64,000 bases of DNA, taken from contig NC_134461.1 in the NCBI RefSeq assembly GCF_047948215.1, positions 90,912,245 through 90,976,244 on the forward strand. Direction: 5' to 3'. The stretch is from Lycorma delicatula (lineage: Eukaryota; Arthropoda; Insecta; Hemiptera; Fulgoridae). Position 1 is the first letter of the stretch. Every line of letters begins with the position of its first letter. The notes below the pieces were generated by a model. The model worked only from the letters and a program-made list of their open reading frames with translations, was not told the DNA's origin and made no database searches. A program made the translations under genes and the position numbers. Shown here piece by piece: positions 21,490 to 32,261 of this stretch.

Positions 21490-22400
21490 ACGACGGCATA
21501 ATGTTCTAGGATTAACTAACGATGAATTGTCAAACAAATTATCCCATTAAACAAAAAAGAAAATCTTGGCATCTAATCAAAAAATAACATTTACAATACA
21601 ATGCCCTTCTAAAGTGGGCTATGTTATGATACAGACATAAAGTACACTGCCTCTTAACTCAGAAATAAAAGTTATCCAGGAACATTAGGTAAACAACCTC
21701 ACGCAACCTAAATAACTTACAAACGGAAACATTGTTGAACCCAATTTTTATTGTTTGCTTTTTTTCAGTATGATGTATGTACATGTTTTCAGTATGTTAT
21801 AATACTTCATTGTACTCTGTAATTCATTGTAATACTTCATTACTCTATTTTCCTGTATTAAAAAAAAAAAAAAAATCTTATATTTTAATATTAATCGGCA
21901 GATAAATTATTAAAGATAAATTATTAAAAAATCAGATAAAATATAACCAAAATAAGTCCAAGATATAAGACATGTAACTTAGCAGTTTTCAAATTTATTT
22001 CGGTTTATTTTTTTAAATATTTTTATTCTTGTTAAAATGCGGTTGGTTGAAGGTTCTAAATGGAAGACTAAAGCAGGTATTCCTGCGTCTGTTTCATTTT
22101 AACTTCTATATCTTCTTGTCTACTTGTCTTTTTTGTTTTTCTTTTCTCTATTTTACTTAAATCTCTATACTACACACAAAGTAAAAAAGAATAAATTGTT
22201 CTTTAGCTTTTTATCCGGCCAACCGTATCCTGATATCACTTAACAAATGTTGTTGTTAAGTATTATTTACCATTCACTACCAACCAGTACTTTTAAAAAA
22301 TAACAATCAAGAAAACATCATCAGAGTAGAATATAGTTGATATGGAAGAGATAAAAACCTTTACATATTTTTATGCAATGTTATTATTTTCATAAAAGCC
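21490..22400. other. AT-rich stretch, no gene seen
   Basis: Contains a duplicated 'ttcagtatg..gta' / 'taatacttcatt' patch around 21,767-21,845 and a 15-base A-run at about 21,861. No coding signal. Confidence 0.6.
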
Positions 22401-22402
22401 TT

Positions 22403-23106
22403 TATACAGAGTGTATAACCAAGTTCTCCAGGGACTTCATTCTACTCGTGAAAATAAGGGAAAAGTTCATATAAACATATGTCCTAAAGTTCTTCGTTTG
22501 AGAGTCATGGCTAGTGAAAGATTTCGCTCGGATTTCAGCTACCGCGGTGAAATATACTCGTTTCACCAGGGTAGCTTCAGGTCGTTTGATCTGAAAAATC
22601 GAATAAAATAGGTCCTGCAACCGTATCTGTAGTAGTTTTATAAACAAAATTCACATTTTTCTAACTTTTCTTTGTTTTATTCAATTTATCTTGTGCCATT
22701 TTTAAAAAAATTAAATTCTCTACAAATTTTATTGAAAATTTTTATGTGTTTATCCATTTAACAAAGTTATTTTGTACGTCAAACATAGTAAACAGGATTA
22801 TTACCTAAATTTATTAATTTTCAGCCCAGATTTCTCATAAATTACTGCAGATTCTAGGATCTATTTTATTCAATTTTCAGGTCAAAAACCTTAAGACATC
22901 ACTAATTCTGCCTTAATTAACGTCCTAAAAATTTCAGTACGACCTCATTTCACCAGGGTAGCTGTAATTCAAGCAAAATATTCCACTAGTTGTAACTCGC
23001 AAACAAAGGGTTTTAGAATATATGTTTTTTATGCACTTTTTCAATTATTTTCACGAGTAGAATAGGTTATGATAGTTCCGAGAGAACTTCGTAATACACC
23101 TGTATA
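22403..23106. mobile_element. Foldback element (family D, complete), about 704 bp
   Basis: The ends read 'tatacagagtgta' at 22,403 and, inward from 23,106, 'tatacaggtgta'. From there the arms stay complementary over most of 22,403-22,650 against 22,820-23,106, including 'attctactcgtgaaaataa' on both sides, 'cagctacc..ggtgaaat' and 'aatcgaataaaatag.tcct'. The centre (about 22,650-22,820) is unpaired AT-rich DNA. TA at both ends fits a TA target duplication. Long arms with no transposase indicate a foldback-type non-autonomous DNA transposon. The short frames on both strands (22,402-22,647) simply reflect the palindrome. Confidence 0.75.
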
Positions 23107-23109
23107 TTT

Positions 23110-24120
23110 ATATACGTGAGTCATTAACTATCGAGAAATTTATTTTTCTCATTCTTATGGAATATCAATATTTTATTTCTTTCAAAAATATCCAACGTAT
23201 ATCTTCTAAACATCCTATTTTTTCCCGGACTAGCTAAATTTTCATTATGATTTAGAATAAACTAAGTAACTGAAAGGTGGTTAATAAAGTGCTAATAAAT
23301 ATCATCATAAAGGTTTTAGAAATTAAATGCGAAAATTAAGTGCTGAAGTACAACACTCCATATATATCCAAAATCTATATTTAAAATTAATATTTGTTTC
23401 TTATTTGTTAAAATAATAATATTTGGTTCATAACCGCACCGATGCGAGTTTTCCTGTGTGACAAATAAAACGATGAATGTGCACACATCTAGCACTTATA
23501 TCTCTATTAAGCAACTTGCTGTCCTATTACCCATAGGACAGCAAGTCGCTTAGTAGCCCAATAACCTGCCTATCAATCACGGTGGTAAACCGCACTTATT
23601 AGTAGAACCAACCTGAAGAATGTAGTAGTCACATCCATAAGGAATACTCTAATCTTCTGCGATCTACTTGTCAGCGTAGGTAGAATATTTGATTTGAAAT
23701 ATGAGACGATTAGAATTCAGCACCATGCCATACCCAAGTGATAAAGACCGTGATTGCTCTTTTAATTTATAGTTTTTTTTTTTTTTTAGAGATTACAAAA
23801 CTCAGCCGACAGTAAATTTTAATTGTATCTTACTTTACTGATTGCCAATAGTGTCTTGCAGTACTAGTCACTAGTGTCAGATTCTATACACGGATCAATA
23901 GTCAAGCCGCGAGCTCTCTAGATTTGATCCTCCTTTAGGGACCATACTCCAGCCCAACATTTAGGGAAACTTCCAGTTATATCATACATTAATATAATAA
24001 GAATAAAATATTAATTTTTTCATCATTACAAAAATGTCAAACCTATTCAAAATTCGAGCCCAAATTCGTTTGTAAGAAAGACAATGGCTCTGTTGTTTTG
24101 ATAAGACAATAATTACAACA
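23110..24120. other. Mixed-composition stretch with one strong hairpin
   Basis: The part from 23,430 to 23,760 is less AT-rich than its surroundings and contains the hairpin at 23,509-23,551, but no translated similarity could be supported. The T-run at about 23,771-23,788 is simple sequence. Confidence 0.5.
23509..23551. repeat. 19-bp-arm hairpin, one mismatch, 5-base loop
   Basis: 23,509-23,527 pairs with 23,533-23,551 except for one A/G position. The stem is moderately GC-rich ('cttgctgtcctat') and stands out from the flanks. No T-run follows. Confidence 0.85.
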
Positions 24121-24125
24121 GTTAT

Positions 24126-24146
24126 TTATATATATATATATATATA
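24126..24146. repeat. (TA)n microsatellite at family F head
   Basis: About 21 bases of TA immediately before 'cactagcagacccgg'. Confidence 0.85.
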
Positions 24147-24854
24147 CACTAGCAGACCCGGCAATGCTTCGCTATTACTAGATTTTGAATATAGATTAAT
24201 GAACAGAATCGAGAGTTTGATAAATATTAACAAAATGAACATTAAATAACTTCACATAAACCTTTCTCCCTTTTCCCATTTCCCTTTTCCATTCCTCTTC
24301 CCCTTTTTCCATTTTCTCCGTTTTAATTTTATAGTTAACTCTTTCAACTTACCCAACTTCCCTTTCCCCATTTCCCCATTTCCCTATTCTTCTCCTTTCC
24401 ATTTCCCTTATTTCCCCTTCTCCTTTTCTCCTTGCTCTTTTCCATTTCTTTTCCCTCTTTTCCCTCTTTTCCCCCTTTATTTTTTTTTCTATTTTCTCTT
24501 TCTTCACTCTTACCTTTTTCGATTTTTGCCTTTCTCCCTTTTCCCCCGCGCGTAAATCGGTCCAGTAGTTTTTTTAGTTTATAGCGGACACACATATTAG
24601 AAACATTTAAATGGAATCGTAAAATATTTAGTATAGTATGTGTTTTGATTTTACGTCCGAAAGATAGCGCTGTTTTAAAAAAAAGCATGTTTTTACCTGT
24701 CACAGGTGTGCATCTTAGGTATAAATAATAGTTAAAAAAAAAACGCGCGTATTCGAATGCAACGTTGTATCAAAATTTCAAAGCGATCGGTGAAGAACTT
24801 TCGGAGATTTAAGAATTTGAACAAACGAACATTTATATTTTTATTTATATAGAT
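24146..24854 (+). repeat. Family F interspersed repeat, copy 1
   Basis: The head is 'actagcagacccggcaatg' (about 24,147). The tail is 'atttatatttttatttatat' ending near 24,854, preceded by 'gaagaactttcggagattta'. The second copy (38,851-39,598) is inverted and matches at head, tail and the 'acaggtgtg.catctt'/'agcgctgtttt' block. Between them lies a ~290-base pyrimidine-rich tract, described separately. No protein signal; the Lys/Glu/Gly-rich minus frame at 24,344-24,703 is the complement of the tract. Class unknown, possibly a non-autonomous DNA element. Confidence 0.7.
24262..24552. repeat. Polypyrimidine tract inside family F copy 1
   Basis: Nearly all C and T on the plus strand with (CCCTTTT)-like units and only occasional purines. 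The equivalent tract in copy 2 (39,150-39,460) is polypurine on plus, as expected for the opposite orientation. Mirror-like polypurine-polypyrimidine runs can adopt triplex (H-DNA) conformations. Confidence 0.8.
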
Positions 24855-26385
24855 TAAATAATTTGAAAAAAATACTTTGGATTCTGCCAAGTATGTAAAA
24901 TATTGATTTAACAAATTTCATAGTATTTTTGTTAATACAACCCTTCAGTAATTTAATATTTTACAAAACATCATGAAAAAATTTGTTTCCACGAATCGGG
25001 AGCAAAAAAATAGAATGGAATAAGCTGGATGTATTAGAAAGGATAAAGAAAAAATTTTTGGAAATTATTAAAAGATTTTAATAATATTTTAATGTCAATA
25101 AACCTTTTGTTTTAGGTATATAACATAAAATATAAGATGGATTTAGTGCGTGTCAAGATGTATTTAAGAGATTTTATCTTCATTCAGTTTAAGTAGATAT
25201 TGTTAAATAATTCAATTTTATTATATTTAATAAAACATTTTGAATAATTTAATAATGAGATTATTTGGCAATGAACTCTGCAAGAGGTTAAAATGAAGAA
25301 ACATTATGTCAATAATGGCAGAATTTCAGAGAATTTGAACCTATAAAATTGATTTAGATATATTCCCTACCATATGTATGGCAGAATATATAAAATTACT
25401 ACTTTTAACAATAATAATGGCAAGAATTTAAAGAACAAGGTCGAAAGTTATACTTTTAGTCTCACTGTTACTCAAATGAAAGAAAAAAAGCTTCTATAAT
25501 TATTTGTTTATTTTTTAAATATTCTGATTTCTTATATACAGTAAGTGTAATGTTGCAAAAGAGAGAAAAAATAACTTCTCTTTTAGCGTAGAAACAATGT
25601 AGTTAATAATAATTTGCATATCAGTTTTTCTAGTTATAGATTAAAGTGAGAAATTTAGTATTTTAATATTAAATGTTCTCACCCTTGGCTTAACTTATGG
25701 TATTCATTATATATTTTTTTAAATTACTAAAGAATATACAAGGCCGCGTGACTAACGATAAGAATTCTTAAAGAAAGGAGGAAAACTATGTTATTGCAGT
25801 ATAACAGGCTATGTTATGAATACAGGAGTATGAATGCCCTGAATAAAAATTAACAATTGAGCATTATTTGTAAAAAAGAAAAAGAAAAAAGAAGTTATAA
25901 TTATAACGCGCTCAAATATTTTAAATGCATTCATAATTAAAGGTGTGAAGAGAATATTACACGCACAAAGAATAATATTAAAGTTGGATTGGTCAGCATT
26001 TTTTATTTTATCTTAATAAAAGTAGTAAAAAAAAAACTTCTTACTAAAAAATAATAAATATCCTTTTTTTCAATGTACTTCTGGTTTTTTATTTCAGATA
26101 CATACACTTTCAAAATTACGAATTGTGAAATGTCAAATTTATATTAATTTGAATTATTCAATTCAAATTCATTTACAAATTTCGATTTATCTTCTCCTAC
26201 ATCAAATGTATTTATACGGTTAAAAACTAAAGTAATCGGTTTAATAATCCAAATTATATTGTTTGCATATTTATATCATGATTCTGATTCAAAATTATGA
26301 ACATTATCTATATTTAAGTTATTTTAAAAAGATTTTCAAAACCACAACCTAATTTTCCCATCATGTTGACCTATACTTCAATCTT
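24855..26385. other. AT-rich stretch, no gene seen
   Basis: Uniform AT-rich sequence with A-runs and no open frame above about 60 codons. No repeat family from this window recognised. Confidence 0.6.
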
Positions 26386-26390
26386 TTTTT

Positions 26391-26577
26391 TCTGTTTAAT
26401 CTCCGCGCCACTGCAAGAAAGATCCGGAACCAACATAGGTATTAGTTCAGAGGATGAATGAGGATGAAATTATACGAATGTAAACGAAGTCTAGTCTTGT
26501 ACAGTTTCAGGTCGACCATTCCTGAGATGTGTGGTTAATTGAAACCCAATCACCAAAGAAAACCGGTATCCACGTTA
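26391..26577 (-). mobile_element. SINE-B copy, head missing
   Basis: The minus strand shows the family tail and body ('gacctgaaactgtaca', 'ttggtgattgggtttcaatt') up to 'ccacg' at about 26,574. The tRNA-like head is absent. The boundary coincides with the start of a less AT-rich segment (26,578-26,987) that itself abuts family C copy 3. Confidence 0.7.
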
Positions 26578-26987
26578 TGGAAAGGAACGAAAGGATGTCA
26601 GAGGATGCAATACCCTCCTCCTAACTGCAATATACGGACTTGCGTCCTTTGCTGCTGTATAATTCTAATGAAGTGGCGGGTTACAAATAGAAAGTGACGT
26701 TGATTTATTTGGTGAAAATTGGATTGCGTTCCGATCCAATGCAGGTTTTTAACGGTAGGTTCCTGTCAGAACGATGTCCTAATGAGCTTATCTTCCGTGA
26801 CGCTCTCCTTTTCCGCCCAGAATGGGCTGAAATCCTTTGTCTAAAGGGTCGTCCTGTCGAGAGGAGAGAGCGTCGGAGCCGATTTTAGAGCCTGTACTTC
26901 ATTAAATTTGTTTATTATTAAAGAAACTGTGTTTTAGTTGGGCAGCTCTAGGACTTTGCGTCCCAGAGCTAGCCCAGTCTGTTATTT
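26578..26987 (+). mobile_element. Unassigned segment between SINE-B and family C, possible LINE 3' end
   Basis: About 410 bases, less AT-rich than the flanks, with a 64-codon open frame at 26,694-26,888 ending 'ERRERRSRF', then a T/A-rich 3' zone. Its position, cutting off the SINE-B head on one side and family C on the other, suggests an inserted, 5'-truncated element. The Arg/Glu-rich C-terminus recalls the end of R1-like ORF2 proteins, but this is weak. The 26,949-26,975 region has a 'agctctaggacttt.gtccc' imperfect palindrome. Confidence 0.35.
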
Positions 26988-27368
26988 ATAAACTGGTTTA
27001 GAGCATATTTTTAGGTTTCGGGTGCGATTTTGCAAAAAGTCTTTTTGCAATTATTGTTATTTTTTAATTGTTAACAAATGTATCTAAGAAAAATAAGACG
27101 TTAATTGTGCGAAATCTCGAGATACTTAGGGTGGTGACCTTGCACTACAGCCTCATCGTCTTGACCTTTTAAGTTAAAAAATTTAATGGCATCTTGTCCC
27201 ATATATTTAGATGTAATTTGACCAAGTTTGGTCAAAATCGGTCTAGTAGTGCAGGAGATATATGGTAAATTAGAGGCCAACACCGAACGCACACGTACAT
27301 ACGAACATTAAGATCCGGAAAATTTCCATCCGGTTTTTTTGGGTTTCTTAGGTGTCAAAACAAAAATG
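26988..27368 (-). repeat. Family C repeat, copy 3 (truncated)
   Basis: Minus strand matches the first ~430 bases of copy 2: 'ggatggaaattttccggatc' (about 27,310-27,330 region), 'tgcactactagaccgatttt' and 'attaacgtcttatttttctt', stopping at the equivalent of copy 2 position 32,690. The 3' half of family C is missing and is replaced by the segment at 26,578-26,987. Confidence 0.75.
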
Positions 27369-27369
27369 G

Positions 27370-28740
27370 GGTTGAGATAGCGGGTAAGGAATTTGGTGTG
27401 ATATTTTCCCTTATTAAGTATGATTTTCTGGAGGTATTTGTTGGTTATCATCACATATTACATGGACCGCGTTGGGTTTTGGAGGTTTGGTCAAACACGA
27501 TATTCTATACTCCACAACTAGTTAAAAAAAATATCTTTTTAAACTATCAGATTAATAAAAAGAAATTAATTAATTACAGGAGGAGTATTAAGAGATAAAT
27601 TATTTCTTAAAAGTAGGGTTGAGCAGTTTTTACTATGGAAGAACACATGACAAACTCAACGTTGTTTGCTAACAATGTTTAACCATTATTCCAACCTTCA
27701 TATGATCGCGCCAGCCGAGTACAGTTCATTAGCTAGTGGAATTATTCCCCGAGACGAATATTCAATTACTGCAGAACATATTGAACATATTATCTATTTC
27801 ATATTACATTACTCTTCGGAGTTCTCGGAAAGGACGCTGTAAAGTACGAAACGTATTCGGAATGTAACGTTTGCAAACGCCTCCGCAGCAGTATCATCAT
27901 TTCTCGTATACACATCGATCTTCCTCATCGTGATAAAACTCGATTTCTCGTGATAAATCGAGTTTACTACGTTCCACTATTTGCGTTTAAAATATTTAAA
28001 TCAATCAATGAGCCCACCCCCCCTTGTAACACGGTCTACTGCCGTTTTATTACTTTTACAGAAAACGAGTTAATTTATGAGACAAGGGTAAACGTTAACT
28101 GCTGGATCCTAAAGATGACAGTGAAAAGATTGAAATTTAGAACAAACGAGAAGGCAATGTAGTTGTTCTACCAAAATGCCCGACCAGACATTACTAATTG
28201 AATTCTCAAAAACCTATCCCATCATTTGGTTGGGAACAAATGGATTATCCCTCGTATAGCCAAGAATAACCAATTGATTTTATTTTTATTTCTAGTCTCT
28301 AATTTTATTTTTTCTTTATATTTCTAAAAGATTCTTTCCGGCCAGTATTTTGGTGACAAAGAACAATATCACGAAACAATGAAGAATTTATTGTTTTAAA
28401 AAGCGGCTCCATTCGCATTTAATGACAAGTAAATACAGCATTAATAAACTTTAAATGCATCCAATACGGTAAGTGCTTCTATAAAGGTGAAACCTATGAA
28501 GAAAAATAAATATAAGGTTTTTTAGCTAAAATTTATTATTATTTACCTCTTATTTTGACGGTTCTAAATTTCCGAATACAAATGATTCAAACAAGTACGT
28601 CCTTAACGTTAAATATTATGTATTGTCTTCAACTTGATTGGCTGCAACAAAAGAAACGAGCATAATTATTTTGATGAAAAAATATTTTGATTAACTATTG
28701 CTTACAAATCGTTATGTAAATATACATAAAGTTGTTTTGT
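27370..28740. other. Mixed stretch, no gene supported
   Basis: Composition is somewhat less AT-rich at 27,680-28,160. Frames at 27,398-27,598 and 27,950-28,162 are short and have no recognisable domain. An 11-bp-arm hairpin lies at about 27,936-27,965 ('aaactcgattt' and its complement). No repeat family assigned. Confidence 0.5.
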
Positions 28741-28743
28741 GGA

Positions 28744-29038
28744 ATCAATATATCAGCATCATCAGGGAGTGAAAATTATCCACATCGTTAGTATTACACA
28801 CCAAAAACACCCAGCCAAATAAACAATATTAGATAATAAAGTATATTAAATAAGTATTTACTAAAAGCCCGCAAAATTGTGGTGTCATCAGGCCTAAGTA
28901 TAGGCCAGGCTTTTTGTAAATTATACTCTAATATCTAGTATTGTGATTTGATGAGATGTGTTTTTGTTTGTAAGATTTTTTTGTCTATAAGACATGTCAT
29001 GTGGATAATTTTTCATTCCCTGATGTTGATACATTGAT
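28744..29038. mobile_element. MITE, 295 bp, about 40-bp terminal inverted repeats
   Basis: The left end 'atcaatatatcagcatcatc' (28,744) and 'gtgaaaattatccacat' (28,770-28,786) are mirrored by the complement of 28,996-29,038 ('atgtggataatttttcattc', 'cctgatgttgatac', 'attgat') with few mismatches. The centre has a 'gcctaagtataggc' mini-hairpin (about 28,892-28,905). There is no coding capacity and no obvious target duplication. Confidence 0.75.
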
Positions 29039-29340
29039 GCGGCGAAGTATGTAGGAGGAAATATTCCTATATTAACGTGAAAAAATTATTGATTTTTTGG
29101 TTAAAATGTAGTTTGAAATTTCTGTTTTGAAATAATAGCTAAATTACGTTTCCACGATAACTAGAAATTCTTTTATAATTTTTTTATGATCATATGTATT
29201 TAATATTTTTATGTCTAATTTCTTATTTAATGCTGCAAACATGAATGATTTCTACACCTTTATACATTTTCTATTAATTAATTTCCCTAAATCTATAGTT
29301 GTCATGAAACAGCTGATTTACTAACCTCTCAACTCTCTTT

Positions 29341-29625
29341 TTTCTGTTTAGCCTCCAAAACCATCATGAAGTAATAAGGTATTACTTCAGAGGATGATAT
29401 GTATGAATGCAAATGAATTATAGTCTTGTACAGTTTCGAGTTGATCGTTCCTGAAATGTGTGGTTAATTGAAACCCAATCACCAAAGAACACCAGTATTC
29501 ACGATCTAGTATTCAAATCAGTATAAAAGTAACTGCTTTTACTAGAATTTGAACGTTAGAAATCTCGACTTCGAAATCAGTTGATTTGCGATGATGAGTT
29601 AACCTCTAGATTAACCTGTTGGGCT
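29341..29625 (-). mobile_element. SINE-B, near full-length
   Basis: The minus strand contains the head (A-box-like region at about 29,600-29,625), a B-box-like 'gttcaaattctagtaaaagc' (about 29,535-29,555), the body 'ggtgttctttggtgattggg' and the tail, with 'gaagtaatacctta' complement at about 29,375-29,390. It is closely related to the copy at 37,606-37,880. Confidence 0.8.
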
Positions 29626-29781
29626 AATTTTTTACCATTCCTCTCAACTAATGTTTTATAAGTGTGAATGCATTGTTATTGTTTAGCAATTTTTTGACTT
29701 CTAAGCGTTCAGTTTTTGTGAGTATTCCCGTTTTTAACTATCAGTGCATCGTGTATTGCATAGTCCAAAAATTCTTGAAAC

Positions 29782-30420
29782 ATGGGTAGAACAAAGAGGT
29801 TGTTTAAGAAGGGGAAAGCTGAATATAATTATAAAAATTCAACTATTTGGGCTGAGTATTTCCATGTGTCTACTAGTAACACAGCACCTAAGCACCAGTT
29901 GTGTCCATATTTGACGATAGCTGGTTCAAATACATTAAATGTAGAAGAGAAGGAAAAGTTATAACCATAATGATCACTTTCATTTTCCTGAAATTGTAAT
30001 GCAAGAGATTAAGCAGATTTATAAAGATTTATCAGATCCATCAATACTGGATAAATGTTTATCTGGGAAGTCTCAAAATACCGAATGTGAGTTTAAACAA
30101 TGTGATACGAACAATTGCACCAAAAAGGATCGTTGTTAGCATAGCTTTTCTTAATTTTTGGAGTTTTGAAACAGTATTTAATAAAGGACAGTTCCCAAAT
30201 ATTTTAGTTATGGATGAGATGAAATTAGATTCTGGCAAAAACATGATAGAAGCTTTGAAAACGTAGGCAAAGAGTGGGTGTGGAAAAGCGAAAAAGCTTT
30301 TACCGATCTGGAGAATAAATAAAACAGAAAAGGAGTATTTGTCAAAGCAGATTTGAAAAAAAAAGACCCAGAAAATCTGTTGGCCAGTATTAAAAGGAAG
30401 AAACATGTTGAAGTAATCAG
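29782..30420 (+). pseudogene. Probable Mutator-like transposase-domain protein relic, internally deleted
   Basis: An ATG at 29,782 opens a 60-codon frame starting 'MGRTKRLFKKGK'. About 40 bases after its stop, another frame reads 'IYKDLSDPSILDKCLSGKSQ' (about 30,016-30,075), then after a +1 shift 'SLNNVIRTIAPKRIV' and 'LDSGKNMIEALKT' (to about 30,268). The 'DLS.P.LL.KCLHG.TQN' and 'N.VIW...PK...V' blocks are familiar from the C-terminal half of insect and cnidarian proteins carrying a Mutator-like transposase domain. I infer the central region is deleted, joining N- and C-terminal pieces. Stops and frameshifts make it non-functional. This identification is from memory of the family. Confidence 0.5.
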
Positions 30421-30424
30421 TTCC

Positions 30425-31920
30425 TAAACTTCAAATGGATTCATCTCAAAAGATTGGTTTTTACCTTCATATACCTTTTTCTCAGCTTCCATCAGAGATA
30501 GAGTTGTACATTTTTTTGTTTTATTCCTTTTACTTATTTGTAGCTACTGAATGCCCAGTTTATAGATGTAAATAGTAGTTGCTAAAAAAAAAAAGTTTTG
30601 TCCAAATTTTACAACATAAAATTTTATATTTTTTTAAAAATTCCCCAAAATTTGATTTTTTGTTGAAAATTAAAACCGTACATTCAGAATATGTAGAAAA
30701 GTATGAACTTTAAAATAAAATAAATCACAAGTCTCTAGCTTTATTGGTTTCTCAGAAAAAGGTACAAACGTTAACACTGAGAAAGGAGGGACCCGGACTT
30801 CCCATAAATATACGGTTAAACGATAATAAAAATAATATATTTGTTTTTAGTAAAAAATAACGTGTATACACGATACGATATAAATTGCTGATCAAAAAGT
30901 TAATACATAAACCAGTTTACGTAAGTGTGGCTTAAAATTTAAATCACTATTTAAAATACCAAGAACTGAGATACATACAGAATATTTAGTGTACTTAATT
31001 TATTTACCCGAATTAAAATATCGCAGCTCTTTATTTTTTTTAATAAATAAATAATTGTTACTTCATACAATTTTTGTGAAAAGTTACACCTAATTTTAAG
31101 CTTTATTCTTTTATACAAGAACACTGAATAAAATAAAAGGTTACGTTGAAATCAATCATAATAGATTACGAAGTGTTAGAGTAAAGAAGAAATGATAGAA
31201 ATAATTTACAAGTGAAAAGAAAAATGAAAAAAAAGAATGATAATTCGTATCTTAGAGTAAAAGAGTTGGAATAGAATGGGAGGATGGGGTAAGATGGGCT
31301 TAGGGCTTAGGAACGCACAATGCTAGCATTATTTATCTGAAGGGAATATTTCCGTTAAAATGAAAAATTCCGTCGGAAATCCAGTAAAAGGGTAGGAGGT
31401 TGGCCTGGAGGGGGTATAAACAGGACTTTGTCATGTTCCCGCGGGATGAGAGTAGAAAACAGGGAAGAAGAGAGAAAGGAGAAGTTTTACGTCTCTCTAG
31501 TCCCGGCGCTTTTATGCCCTGAAGCAGTAACAAGGGCTTATCATTCTTGGATGACCTGCTCAACGATTCTTCATGTATAACCCAACATGACTCTTGCTCC
31601 ACATCGTCTGCACGCATGTACCTTTAACCTTCCCTTCTCTATCCAGCCTCATCTTTTACCTTTATATATACCTCACAACTCTTGTTCACATTTAAGGTTA
31701 CCATCACTGCTATGTGAAAATCGAGAAAAACATATATGTAACTAAAAAATATTCAAGCAAAGATTTCTTTTCTTAGTTTTTTTTTTTACTTTTCTTTTGT
31801 GAATAAGTAAGACATGAAAAATTAATTTAATGAAAAGATAAAAAATTTAAAATAATTTTCAGTGCCAGTTGACTTTTATAAAAAAAATTATAAAATTGAA
31901 GAAGAAAAAAATTTATAATT
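30425..31920. other. Mixed stretch with a GC-richer patch, no gene supported
   Basis: Mostly AT-rich. The patch 31,260-31,680 is noticeably richer in G, C and CpG, and gives a 94-codon minus frame (31,333-31,617) without any recognisable motif. It could be a conserved non-coding element or part of an unknown repeat. Confidence 0.45.
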
Positions 31921-31924
31921 GATT

Positions 31925-32150
31925 AACAACTAAAATAAATTAATTTCCGTCACAATGGCAACAGAAATAAGTTGTGAAGTTTTCTTCGTTAAAATGGTCT
32001 GTGCACTTTTTTACCACAATTATTACTATGCTGTATTTTGTAATATAGTTTCTTTTTCAGTTTTCCATAATGCCTGAATACTTTAATTATTTATCAGTGT
32101 TATTCTAACAGTCATGAGGATAACGAACACTGCGACGATCCTGGCTAGTT
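31925..32150 (+). repeat. Family J repeat, partial copy
   Basis: Shares 'atggcaacagaaataa' (about 31,955), 'aattatttatca' and 'atgaggataacgaac' (about 32,115-32,129) with 62,340-62,480, in the same order and orientation. Confidence 0.5.
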
Positions 32151-32261
32151 TTTCAATATGATTCAAAGGCTTGTCAAAATTAAACTCTATAATTATTGGA
32201 AAGCTGTCAAATTTATTTTACTATTAAAATTAGTTTAAATATTTTATTTGATTTTAAAAAT

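Noticed and set aside
24344..24703. 119-codon Lys/Glu/Gly-rich minus frame
   Set aside because: Complement of the polypyrimidine tract in family F; absence of stops follows from composition.
31333..31617. 94-codon minus frame in a GC-richer patch
   Set aside because: No domain, signal peptide or splice context; composition alone can keep it open.
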